Source: Uranotaenia lowii
Taxonomy: Eukaryota > Arthropoda > Insecta > Diptera > Culicidae
DNA length: 64,000 bases
Reading direction: 5' to 3'
Assembly: GCF_029784155.1 (NCBI RefSeq)
Contig: NC_073691.1
Location: 28,625,976 to 28,689,975, forward strand
Positions within the stretch are counted from its first letter, which is position 1, and the number at the start of each line of letters is the position of its first letter. A model generated the notes under the pieces. The model made no database searches and had not been told where the DNA came from. It saw only the letters and a program-made list of their open reading frames with translations. The position numbers and the translations under genes are program-made. Of the stretch, positions 47,161 through 58,635 are shown one piece after another.

Positions 47161-47529
47161 AGAATGAGAAATGAAAAATGAGAAAAAAGAAAAAAGATAT
47201 GAGAAATGAGAAATGAGAAAAGAGAATTTATAATTGAGAAATGAGAAATATAAAGAATGAGATTAGATATGAGAAATGAGAAATGAGAAATGAGAAATGA
47301 GAAATGAGAAATGAGAAATGAGAAATGAGAAGTGAGAAATGAGAAATGAGAAATGAGAAATGAGAAATGAGAAATGAGAAATGAGAAATGAGAAATGAGA
47401 AATGAGAAATGAGAAATGAGAAATGAGAAATGAGAAATGAGAAATGAGAAATGAGAAATGAGAAATGAGAAATGAGAAATGAGAAATGAGAAATGAGAAA
47501 TGAGAAATGAGAAATGAGAAATGAGAAAT
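47161..47529 (+). repeat. 7-bp satellite (GAGAAAT)n
   Basis: Irregular to about 47270, then roughly 37 nearly perfect GAGAAAT copies to 47527, with one GAGAAGT variant near 47331. No counterpart is visible on the other side of the central segment, so it breaks the mirror symmetry. Confidence 0.95.
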
Positions 47530-47650
47530 AGAAAAAAAAAATGCAATGTTAGAGTTTGGTTCTGAATTTGAATGGACTTCCCTAAACTTTGTTCGTTCTG
47601 AATTGTCCGTCAATCGGGGGATCGAGGGATTTAAAACAAAAACCGAAAAA

Positions 47651-48040
47651 CTAACAACGTCCATATTGAATTGGTTGACGGATTTTGTCTTTTTTGTTCT
47701 TCTGAGCGCCTACCCGTTGTTGTTGTTCTGATGCCGGTGGAGACGATGGCACCCGTTTTGATGATTGTCGAAATTGTGTCATTCCGAGGTTTTTATTTTC
47801 ACTCTGTTCACTTGATTCAGAAAAAGTTCTCTCGGCTGCACTGTTGTTTGGAAATGTCAGGCCGTTTCGTTGGTTCTTTGGAAGTATTGTGGAATCAGAA
47901 ATACAGCCGCAAAAAAGAGCAGATAAAAACCGTTCGTCGAAAATCAGTACGTCATACACCTGAACGGGACGAAAGTTGTGGCCGGTGTGGTCTTTGATAA
48001 ACTGTATCACTGTGTTCACTTGACTCTTTTTGGGTGCCAT
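47651..48040 (-). CDS. Hypothetical protein or exon, 130 codons, between satellite flanks
   Basis: Best host-gene candidate in the window. The minus-strand ATG at 48040 has a favourable context (GATAAAATGGCACCC). The product begins [20 protein letters not shown], with an ordered-looking N-terminal half (residues ~8-50, including [20 protein letters not shown]). It then becomes polar: Ser/Glu/Gln-rich around residues 65-110 with EQQQ, and a basic stretch QKNKKDKIR near 113-121. No transmembrane segment or signal peptide is evident. The segment is GC-richer than the satellites around it. The frame ends at TAG (47651), or could splice before it. I do not recognise the family, and no further exon was identified. 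Confidence 0.4.
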   Translation of the reverse strand: MAPKKSQVNTVIQFIKDHTGHNFRPVQVYDVLIFDERFLSALFCGCISDSTILPKNQRNGLTFPNNSAAERTFSESSEQSENKNLGMTQFRQSSKRVPSSPPASEQQQRVGAQKNKKDKIRQPIQYGRC

Positions 48041-49244
48041 TTTATCAAAGGAAGCAGTCGATTGACGGCAGACACTTTACTCAATTGATGGCCGCTTCTC
48101 GATTTTACCGATTGCGATTTTTTCAAAAGGAGCTCTGTTTTTTTGGGATTTTGAACACAGTTTGTAAAAATTGGAACCTTTGACTCCTACTTTGACAAAT
48201 CAGATACATTTTTTACATTCAGTTTCCGCTTTTACATTTTCAAAATTTTCATTTAAATATTGTATCTGTTTTAAAATGCGTAAAATTCATTTTTCAATTT
48301 TCTTCCACAGAAAGATAATTCGAAATAATTTCAGTTGCATCTGTCACCCGGAGGGGGAAAACACCCAAATGATTGTCGGATTCTTCGTTTGCACATCTGC
48401 CGGCCACCATTTTAAGCCATTCACACTCTCTTGGGGTCAGGCTGAAATGCACATGCCATTGACGAACGAGAGAAAAAAAAACTGCATACCAATTAAAAAA
48501 TCGATTCACCAGAATTGGAACCGAAAAATTGTGTCCTGGCGGACAACGACGACAACATCGGAGGACCGATTTTTTTTTCTCGGATGACCCGGATGGCCGA
48601 CTTCGCTTCACTCCAGTCAGTTGGGTGAGCGGGAAAAAATCCAATTAATATTGAGGCAAATATTTTGTGGTATCCATAAAAAAAATCACCACTGTCACCG
48701 ATGATGTTGTGACCGAGCTGTGCCGTTCTTTTTTTTTGGGCGAACGAAAAAAAGTTATTGGAAGTCGCCAGACACGATGCGCGGCCAATAAATGTACAAT
48801 CGTGGGGATAACACCGAAAATGAATGGTGGTAAGTTGAGAGTGGATACAACAGTAAAAAAAACCCTCGACTAACTCTATCAGAATTTGGCCGGGGGATTT
48901 TATTCGGATCAGATTGATGGGCTTTCTGTTTCCGGTGACAACATTCGGGAGCGCGAAAAATAACTAACAATCAGCCGCCCGGGAGTTATGCGTCGTGGTG
49001 ACGAAGTCGAATTATTTGCATTTTCACGTTTTTAAGAATTTTCCAATTATTGATCGCCCAAAAGGGAAGTCGAGATAGTTGAAAATTATTGAAAATAACG
49101 ATTTTTTTTCTGAATTGAAATTCTGAAAGTTTTGGCTTAGTTTCAACCATTGATTTGTTGAAAAAAATTAAAAATAACCGTGAACTTTGTATTTTCTGTA
49201 ATGATCTAATTTTGTTAGGTTCAATATTCTGTTATTAAAAAATG
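48041..49244. other. Remaining central non-repetitive segment
   Basis: Upstream (5') side of the candidate gene. Section 48330-48630 is GC-richer and holds frames on both strands (116 codons minus at 48294-48644, 138 codons plus at 48171-48587) without recognisable motifs. 49000-49244 is AT-rich and grades into the 10-bp array. Confidence 0.35.
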
Positions 49245-51620
49245 TTTTTAAATTTCTTGAAATTTCTGTAAATTCCTGTAAATTTCTTCAAATTCCTGTG
49301 AAACTTTGTTGATTTCTGTGAATTTCTGTGAATATCTGTGAATTTTTGTTAATTTATGTAAATTTCTGTAAATTTCTGTAAATTTCTGTAAATTTCTGTA
49401 AATTTCTGCAAATTTCTGTAAATTTCTGTAAATTTCTGTAAATTTATGTAAATTTCTGAAAAATTTCTGTAAATTTCTGTAAATTTCTGTAAATTTCTGT
49501 AAATTTCTGTAAATTTCTGTAAATTTCTATAAGTTTCTTCAAATTTCTGTAAATTTCTTAAAATTTCTGTAATATTCTAAAAATTTCTTAAAACTCTGCT
49601 AATATCTGAAAACTTTTGTTTATTTCTGCAAATTTCCATAACTTTTCTGTAATGTTCTACATATGCTTGTAAATTTCTGTAAATTTCTTTAAATTGCTGA
49701 AAATTTTTTGTAAATTTCTGTAAATTTCTGTAAATTTCTGTAAATTTCTGTAAAATTTTGTAATTTTCTTCAATTTTATGTAAAACTCTGTAAATGTCTG
49801 TTGAAATCTGTATATCTGTATGTTAATTTCTGTGAATTGCTGCGAATTTCTGGTTATTAATGTAAATTTCTTTGAGTTTCTGTAAATTTCTTGATTTTTT
49901 TTTCAAAATTTCTCCATGTGTTAATCTCAATCAATTTCTGATAATTCCTGTAAATTTCTGTAAATTTCTGTAAATTTCTGTAAATTTCTGTAAAGATCTG
50001 TAAATTTCTGTATATTTCAATAAGTTTCTGTAAATTTCCGTGAATTTCTGTAAATTTCAATAAATTTCTGAACATTTCTGTGAATTTCTGTAAATTTCTC
50101 TTAATCTCGGAAATTTCTGTTAATCTCTGTAAATTTCTGTAAAGATCTGTAAATTTATGTAGATTTCAGAAAATTTCTGTAAATTTCGGTGAATTTCTGT
50201 AAGTTTCAATCAATTTCTGTAAATTTCGGTGAATTTCTGTAAATTTCTGTTAATCTCTGTAAATTTCTGTAAATTTTTGAAAATTTCTTAATATTTCTGG
50301 TATTTTCTGTAAATTTCTGTAAATTTCTGTTAATTTCTGTAAATTTCTGTAAATTTCTGTAAATTTCTGTAAATTTCTGTAAATTTCTGTAAATTCCTGT
50401 AAATTTCTGTAAATTTCTGTAAATTTCTGTAAATTTCTGTAAATTTCTGTAAATTTCTGTAAATTTCTGTAAATTTCTGTAAATTTCTGTAAATTTCTGT
50501 AAATTTCTGTAAATTTCTTCAAAATTCTGTAAATTTCTGCAAATTTCTGTAAATTTCTGGAAATTTCTGTAAATTTCTGTAAATTGCTGTAAATTTCTGT
50601 AAATTTTTGTAAATTTCTGTAAATTTCTGTAAATTTCTGTAAATTTCTGTAAATTTCTATAAATATCTGTAAATTTCTGTAAATATCTGTAAATATCTGT
50701 AAATTTCTGTAATTTTTTTTTCAATTTTTGTAAAATTCAGCAAATATCTGAAAATCTTTGTTTATTTTTGTAAATTTCTATAATTTTTCTGTGATGTTCT
50801 ATAAATGCCTGTAAATTTCTGTAAATGTTGGAAAATTTCAGTAAATTTTTGTAAATTTCTAGAAATTTCTGAAAGTTTCTGTACATTCCTGTAAATTTTG
50901 GTAAACTTCTGTAACTTTCTTCAAATTTATGTAAATCTCTGTAAATTTCTGTTAAAATCTGTATATTTCTGTAAATTACTATAAATTTCTGTCAAAATTT
51001 TGTAATTTTTTTTTATAAATGTTAATTTCTGAAAAAATTCTTCAAATACCTGCAAAACTGTTGATTTCTGTGAATATTTGTAAATTTCTGTGAATTGCTG
51101 GGAGTTTCTGTTAATTGTTGTAAATTTCTTTAGGTTTCTGTAAATTTCTGTAATTTTTTAAAAATTTCTTCAAGTGTTAATTTCAAACAATTTCGAATAA
51201 TTCCTGAAAATTACTGTAATATTCTGTAAATTTCGGAACATTTCTGTAAACTTTTGTTAAATTTCTGAAAATTTCTGTAAATTTCAATCAATTTCTGTAA
51301 ATTTCTGTAAATTTCTGTAAATTTCTGTAAATTTCTGTAAATTTCTGTATAGTTCTGTAAATTTCTGTAAATTTCTGAAAATTTCAGTAAATTTCTGTAA
51401 ATTTCTATAAATTTCGGTAAATTTTTGTAAATTTCTGTAAATTTCTATAAACTTCTGTAAATTTCTGTATATTCCTGTAAATTTCTGTAAATTTTTTAAA
51501 TTTCGGTAAATTTCTGAAAATTCCTGATAAATTTTGTGAATTTCTGTAAATTCCTGCGAATATTAGATTGGGTTGAAAATTTCTGTTAATTTTTGTAAAT
51601 ATAGGTAAATTTCAGAAAAT
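49245..51620 (-). repeat. 10-bp satellite (AAATTTCTGT)n, ~235 units, right flank of the mirror block
   Basis: Plus-strand unit AAATTTCTGT, the reverse complement of the 45940-47160 array. It is most regular at 50330-50510, where about eighteen units are almost identical, and degenerate elsewhere with TTTGT, TTTATGT and TTCTTCA variants. Confidence 0.95.
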
Positions 51621-51627
51621 TATGTCA

Positions 51628-53943
51628 AATTTTGTCATTTTTGCATTTGTGTCACTTTTGTCATTCGTGTTATTTTCGTTATTTTCGTCATTTTTGTCAT
51701 TTTTGTCATTTTTGTCATTTTTGTCATTTTTGTCATTTTTGTCATTTTTGTCATTTTTGTCATTTTTGTCATTTTTGTCATTTTTGTCATTTTTGTCATT
51801 TTTGTCATTTTTGTCATTTTTGTCATTTTTGTCATTTTTGTCATTTTTGTCATTTTTGTCATTTTTGTCATTTTTGTCATTTTTGTCATTTTTGTCATTT
51901 TTGTCATTTTTGTCATTTTTGTCATTTTTGTCATTTTTGTCATTTTTGTCATTTTTGTCATTTTTGTCATTTTTGTCATTTTTGTCATTTTTGTCATTTT
52001 TGTCATTTTTGTCATTTTTGTCATTTTTGTCATTTTTGTCATTTTTGTCATTTTTGTCATTTTTGTCATTTTTGTCATTTTTGTCATTTTTGTCATTTTT
52101 GTCATTTTTGTCATTTTTGTCATTTTTGTCATTTTTGTCATTTTTGTCATTTTTGTCATTTTTGTCATTTTTGTCATTTTTGTCATTTTTGTCATTTTTG
52201 TCATTTTTGTCATTTTTGTCATTTTTGTCATTTTTGTCATTTTTGTCATTTTTGTCATTTTTGTCATTTTTGTCATTTTTGTCATTTTTGTCATTTTTGT
52301 CATTTTTGTCATTTTTGTCATTTTTGTCATTTTTGTCATTTTTGTCATTTTTGTCATTTTTGTCATTTTTGTCATTTTTGTCATTTTTGTCATTTTTGTC
52401 ATTTTTGTCATTTTTGTCATTTTTGTCATTTTTGTCATTTTTGTCATTTTTGTCATTTTTGTCATTTTTGTCATTTTTGTCATTTTTGTCATTTTTGTCA
52501 TTTTTGTCATTTTTGTCATTTTTGTCATTTTTGTCATTTTTGTCATTTTTGTCATTTTTGTCATTTTTGTCATTTTTGTCATTTTTGTCATTTTTGTCAT
52601 TTTTGTCATTTTTGTCATTTTTGTCATTTTTGTCATTTTTGTCATTTTTGTCATTTTTGTCATTTTTGTCATTTTTGTCATTTTTGTCATTTTTGTCATT
52701 TTTGTCATTTTTGTCATTTTTGTCATTTTTGTCATTTTTGTCATTTTTGTCATTTTTGTCATTTTTGTCATTTTTGTCATTTTTGTCATTTTTGTCATTT
52801 TTGTCATTTTTGTCATTTTTGTCATTTTTGTCATTTTTGTCATTTTTGTCATTTTTGTCATTTTTGTCATTTTTGTCATTTTTGTCATTTTTGTCATTTT
52901 TGTCATTTTTGTCATTTTTGTCATTTTTGTCATTTTTGTCATTTTTGTCATTTTTGTCATTTTTGTCATTTTTGTCATTTTTGTCATTTTTGTCATTTTT
53001 GTCATTTTTGTCATTTTTGTCATTTTTGTCATTTTTGTCATTTTTGTCATTTTTGTCATTTTTGTCATTTTTGTCATTTTTGTCATTTTTGTCATTTTTG
53101 TCATTTTTGTCATTTTTGTCATTTTTGTCATTTTTGTCATTTTTGTCATTTTTGTCATTTTTGTCATTTTTGTCATTTTTGTCATTTTTGTCATTTTTGT
53201 CATTTTTGTCATTTTTGTCATTTTTGTCATTTTTGTCATTTTTGTCATTTTTGTCATTTTTGTCATTTTTGTCATTTTTGTCATTTTTGTCATTTTTGTC
53301 ATTTTTGTCATTTTTGTCATTTTTGTCATTTTTGTCATTTTTGTCATTTTTGTCATTTTTGTCATTTTTGTCATTTTTGTCATTTTTGTCATTTTTGTCA
53401 TTTTTGTCATTTTTGTCATTTTTGTCATTTTTGTCATTTTTGTAATTTTTGTGATTTTTGTAATTTTTGTAATTTTTGTAATTTTTGTAATTTTGTAATT
53501 TTTGTAATTTTTGTAATTTTTGTAATTTTTGTAATTTTTAAAATTTTTGTAATGTTTGTTGTGTTTGTCATTTTTGTCATTTTTGTCATTTTTGTCATTT
53601 TTGTCATTTTTGTCAATTTTGTCATTTTTGTCATTTTTGTCATTTTTGTCATTTTTGTCATTTTTGTCATTTTTGTCATTTTTGTCATTTTTGTCATTTT
53701 TGTCATTTTTGTCATTTTTGTCATTTTTGTCATTTTTGTCATTTTTGTCATTTTTGTCATTTTTGTCATTTTTGTCATTTTTGTCATTTTTGTCATTTTT
53801 GTGATTTTTGTCATTTTTGTCATTTTTGTCATTTTTGTCATTTTTGTCATTTTTGTCATTTTTGTCATTTTTGTCATTTTTGTCATTTTTGTCATTTTGT
53901 CATTTTTGTCATTTTTGTCATTTTTGTCATTTTTGTCATTTTT
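51628..53943 (-). repeat. 9-bp satellite (TTTTTGTCA)n, ~255 copies, right flank
   Basis: Plus-strand TTTTTGTCA. About 51690-53435 contains roughly 190 consecutive copies with no variant that I can find by eye. A TTTTTGTAA patch occupies 53438-53545 (with GTGATT and AAAATT variants), after which TTTTTGTCA resumes. It yields open frames up to 800 codons that are artefacts of the period. Confidence 0.97.
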
Positions 53944-54240
53944 GGTGTCATTTTTGTGTTATTTTTGTGTTATTTTTGTGTCATTTTTGTGTCATTTTTG
54001 TGTCATTTTTGTGTCATTTTTGTCATTATTGTGACATTTTTGTGTAATTTTTATATCATTTATGTTTAATTTTTGTCCTTATTGTGTCATTTTTGTGTCC
54101 TTTTTATATCATTTATGTTTAATTTTCGTGTCATTATTTTTTTTTGTCATTTTTATGTCATTTTTAATGTCATGGTTTTGTCATTTTTGTTTCATTTTTG
54201 TGTCGTTTTTGTGTCATTTTTTTGTCATTTTTGTTCTTTT
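53944..54240 (-). repeat. 11-bp derivative array (GTGTCATTTTT)n, degenerate
   Basis: The 9-bp unit with an added GT (GTGTCATTTTT, GTGTTATTTTT) repeats with period 11 for about 80 bases, then becomes irregular. It forms the outer edge of the right flank. Confidence 0.85.
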
Positions 54241-54884
54241 TTTCGTCCTATTCCTTGTCGCTTTATCTTTCGATCAGGAATGTCATTATGCAATTCTTCT
54301 ATATAGGAAAATAAACTCAACTGATCCTACTGATTGAAAATTCTGGAAAGTGATAACCGAACGGATACTTGATTTTCCGTAGCTCAATAAAAAATACATT
54401 CATACATAAACAGAGATAGTTCGAAATGCGAAAAATAAACATACATTTGGTGGCTATATTTTTCATCCGAAATAAAAAGCTCTAAGCAAATTTCAGAGCC
54501 ACAGAGAGGCGGAAAAATTGACAAACCGATCAAAACTTGAAAAAGGAAAAAAAAAATCAATCAGCGATTCACAAATGCACGCACACTATGGCGATCTGAT
54601 TATTCTCAACCCTAACTCGAATAAAATTGGGCAGAATGAAAAGGTATGTAGTTTGGCGATTTAGCATTAAAAAAATTGGTCAAATTCTCCCATTCATTCA
54701 GTTGAGTGTGGATGCACAAAATATATAAGAGTCAATATGAAAAATTGAGTATCTGCTATGTGAGTCCTGATTTTTTCACCGAAAGTGTATCTTTTTTTTT
54801 TTTATTGTTGTGTGATTTCTATAGTGCACTTTGTGATCCAGAACTTGAAAAAATTTCAAGTGAGTTTGGTTTAATTTGAAAAAG
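54241..54884. other. Unique AT-rich stretch
   Basis: No gene or repeat seen between the satellite edge and a SINE. Confidence 0.5.
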
Positions 54885-54897
54885 TTATCTCAACTGT

Positions 54898-55086
54898 TTT
54901 TTTTGTTTTGATTATAGTCGTTTTACCATCTTTATGGCATTCGCGACTTTATCAACGTTGCAGTTGACGGATCGCTATTGAAAAACTATCCGGTACAACT
55001 GTGTTCGATGTTTACTCTTGGGCTCGAACTCACGGACATCGGCTCAGGAGACAACAGACTTGCCAACTGAGCTATGTCACAAGCTC
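54898..55086 (-). mobile_element. SINE family A, intact, 13-bp target duplication
   Basis: Same structure as the 33592 copy. The minus-strand head has box A TAGCTCAGTTGG (preceded by ACA instead of ATA) and box B AGTTCGAGCCC, and the body ends CGACTATAATCAAAAC plus an A tail. TTATCTCAACTGT lies at 54885-54897 and 55087-55099. The two intact copies differ at only a few positions. Confidence 0.93.
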
Positions 55087-55099
55087 TTATCTCAACTGT

Positions 55100-56896
55100 G
55101 AAAATTATCTATTTTCCTGAAAATATTCGTAAGCCTGGGAAATTCAAAAGCAAGGACCTCTAGAAAACAGATTTATTATAATTTTTTGTTTGTTGAACTG
55201 TCGTATTAAAGAAATAATTATAAATTTCGAAGGAACCAGAATTTAAGGAAAAACGCCTCAATCCACGAGCAACTTTTGAACTGTTACATTATCAAATTAG
55301 TCAATTAAATTTGCCGGTGTCCGATTCGCTATCAATCCTCAATCGGATTAAACGCCAAAGTAGCAAACAGTATCAAATCATTTCAGGATTAGTCTGTCTG
55401 GGCCCCTTCTGGATTGATGAACATTCTAATATCAAATATACCCATCCACTATTCCTGTTTCGGTCAGTCAGCTAGTTAGTGATTTAGTGGGTTGAGAAAA
55501 AAAAGAACAGAAACTTTTTTTCGCAAAACACGTCACCACCAGGCCACATTTCAGAGGAAACGAGTGGCTTTGGCCAGTCAGTAGCTACCTACACCTAAAC
55601 AACTAACACGAGCCGTACCTCGAGGCCCAGAATAGAACATAGATTTTTGAAGCCAAAAGAGTACGAATGTGGGTACTGAGATTGTCCTGTGTCCAGCGAG
55701 TGAGTGGCAAAGCGAATTAAAATGTGGTCAGCGATAGCGCTGGATTACAGAAACTCAACTGTCCGCAAATTTTAATCCAATTTGCAGATATAGAGGGAAA
55801 CCACACCGAGACAAACACGAGGATCGGACATGAACCCAGTCAAAGTTGGGACATTTGGAGGAGACTCCAAGCTAATGGACTAGTTATTTTTCGGGATTTT
55901 TATTCTGCTTTCAGTTGGCACCCCATTTGTGGGCTCGCCGTGTTTTAGTGCAGTGTGGTTTTCTCGGGCTTCACTTAGATAGTTCTTGGGACTCTTCGTT
56001 TTATGTACACCCATAGAAGAGATTGCAGAAATCCAATGCCTATTAACGGGGTGGGAATGGGAACAAGAAACTGTTTTCTATTGGTGGCCGGTTTACATAC
56101 ACACGCACAGCTCAACTTGGCTGGTGATTTTTTGTCGTCGGTTGGAAACAAAGAATTTCATTTTTATAACGCTCGGTACATCATTCGACAAAATCCTTGC
56201 TGGCTGATTGTTTCCATCCTGCGTTATCTTGTGATAGGATATAGGAAATGTTTTATTTGGTTTTTTTTCAGACGTATGCAATGCAGTTGCGCTGGGTGGA
56301 CATTGCCAGTTATTAGAAAGCTTGTTAATGACGGTCCGGCATAGAATCTCATACCGATAATTCCACCTTCGAGGAAGTTCATTATTGGAGTACAGTCTGA
56401 TTTGTGGGTGTAGAAAGACTACACTTGTGGTATTCTTTTTTATTCAATTAAACCTCTTAGTAGGGTACTGTGATCTGGTTAGTGTCAAATTATTTCACTT
56501 CAACATCATAAATACATTATTGAGCATTTATTGAGATCCGGTCTAATCGTACGCCATACGCATAGTAATTGATTAATTGGCATGAGTTCTGCTGATTGGA
56601 CTATCGTCGAACAAAAGTTTAATAAAATGAAGGGTTAGTGGTGAGTGAAATACTGTTCTAAAGCTTAGTGCATTTAGAAATGGGACAGTTACAAATGTGT
56701 GTATCTCAAAAACCATTCGTTTGATCGAAATACGTTCTATGAAGAAAATAAAGGTAATATCATGATAATTCATAAAAAAATTTAAAAAAAAAATCGTCGT
56801 TTTTTTGTGAGAAAAATGTCTACTTTATTCTTGGTATCTCCCATCGGTCAGCGCACACTTTTTTCTGTCATGATATTGATCATTTTTTCCAACTTA
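55100..56896. other. Unique stretch, possible host sequence
   Basis: GC-richer between 55300 and 56350, with plus-strand frames of 73-113 codons (55724-55948, 55986-56344) lacking recognised motifs. No structured repeat. Confidence 0.35.
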
Positions 56897-56898
56897 TA

Positions 56899-57761
56899 CC
56901 GTCAACTGGGGCAACATGCAACATTTTTCAACTTCAATGGCTTCTAAAATCTTAATGCTTAATCATACCTCTTGTACATCAAAAGTTTTAAGGTTGATGG
57001 GACACCAAAATGACGTAGTCTGAAAAATTATTGGTATAACCAGTTGATTTTAAATTTACAAAAACATGCGATTTTCACCCTACTAAGAAAAAGGGGTTAG
57101 TTGCAACAAACTCTGTAATTAATGAAAAATCAAATGAAAACGTTGGAAAATTTAAAGTTTTTGATACATTTGTGATGTCATAACGCATAAAGCGCCAATT
57201 GCAGTAATTTTTGGTTTTTTCGAATTAAATTTTACATTTTTTCTGCCAAAAATATTTTGAAGAAAAAAGTGTTAATCTGATGCATAAATTTAGGGGTTAA
57301 AAATACTACAAAATATTCTATTATCTTAAATCATGTGAATAAATCTTAGAATGGATGAAATTTTAATGTTAACAAACGCATGATGCAAAACAATTATATC
57401 CCAGCATATGGAAACGCGATTTATGAGATTTAGTTCTGATTTGCATTTTGTTGCATTTTTCTCCAGACAGCTAACTGAGTTATAAAAATATTTATTTAAA
57501 AAAATTTGGGGATTGTCTGAAAAATATTTATACACCAACAGTACATCTGAATTTGTACATCTATTGCTCGATTTATTAAATTTTTTATGAGAATCAAAAA
57601 CTTTGAAAAACTCTTTCACGATGTTAAAAACTATGTCATCATCAATTTGTTATCATTCAATGATAACTTTATTACAGCATATTGAAATAAAAATTGAATG
57701 AGTGTTGTGGTATACAAATGTTGCATCTAACCCTGCTTTTGCATGTTGCCCCGTTTGACGG
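56899..57761. mobile_element. TA-flanked MITE, 863 bp (CCGTCAA ends)
   Basis: The left end reads CCGTCAACTGGGGCAACATG and the right end, read inward, CCGTCAAACGGGGCAACATG: two mismatches in 20. Both are followed by CAA and flanked by TA (56897-56898 and 57762-57763). A partial internal copy of the GGGGTTAGTTGCAACA type lies near 57092. No transposase frame. Confidence 0.85.
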
Positions 57762-57763
57762 TA

Positions 57764-58476
57764 CTTTGTCCAATCTGTATTTTAAGTGGATACACTCCTC
57801 CTTCAATATCTGCTACTTTCGGTTCGATACTTCCCTTTTTAAAGAAACTAAGGGCAATTTAGTGGATACAGCTGTTTTTAAATTAACAAAACATGATTAT
57901 TTTTGAGCCACTTCAAAGCGTTTTTAATGGAAATTCTGCTGCAAAATCTGTCAATAACGAATTTAAACCATCATGAGATTGAACTTAAAGTATAATCGGT
58001 TAGTATAGATCGTAGTTTGCGAAGGGTACATAAAAGATTACTCTTTTTAGGCTTTAAAAAACAGCGAAAACCAAAGTTTCCGATCTGAAAATTGTTGTAC
58101 TTTTCCACAGGAGCAGATTTTTGGCAAATCATTATATTTTATACAAAACGATCAGCAAATGCATAATCTGCTTGGGACCTTTCCACTAGCAGAAATTGTA
58201 TACGATTCAATCGCTGGGACTTCTTTGAAATACGGTTTTTGTCGTCCATCAGAAATGATGAGATTAGGTTTGAAAGACTCATAAATAGACAACACTTTTG
58301 GGATCTCGTAGAAAAAGTTTTTGGAAATTTCAGCTTTAGTTTTTCGTTTATAAAAAAATAAAAATTCTAGTATGAGACTTGACTTTCCTGAAGACCCTAA
58401 CCGTAGTTGCCGATCATGTGATTCTCTCCAATGCTTAATTTGAACTTTGTGGACCTTTTTTTTTCTTTGCTGTGTG
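57764..58476. other. Flank and 3' untranslated region of the minus-strand LINE
   Basis: Just below the LINE stop codon (58477-58479) the minus strand continues CACACAGCAAAGA with an A-run, probably its 3' untranslated region; the 3' end is not defined. A 117-codon minus frame at 58152-58505 overlaps this tail and is not a gene. Confidence 0.4.
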
Positions 58477-58633
58477 TCACTCTCTAAAGTGACGGCTAAG
58501 ACCATTTAGGTCATTTAGGAATTCTACTACTTGTTTGGGGTCCAACTCATTGTTTTCCTCAAGTATTTTTTCTAGTGGTTTGCAGTACTCGAGTGTAGAG
58601 TATAAGCTTATTCCCATATTGAATCTTGGGCAG
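58477..58633 (-). pseudogene. I-group LINE, C-terminal piece (separated by an insertion)
   Basis: The minus strand reads CPRFNMGISLYS...KQVVEFLNDLNGLSRHFRE and TGA. This is the direct continuation of the frame that breaks off at 61951 (CETCNEEENLKHILY). The CCHC motif C-x2-C...H-x4-C is completed only when the two sides are considered together, with the last Cys in this piece. The TGA at 58477-58479 is the protein's natural end. Confidence 0.85.
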
Positions 58634-58635
58634 TA

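Noticed and set aside
13404..54240. Telomeric repeats
   Set aside because: No TTAGG-type unit; periods and sequences differ and the arrays lie inside unique DNA and transposons.
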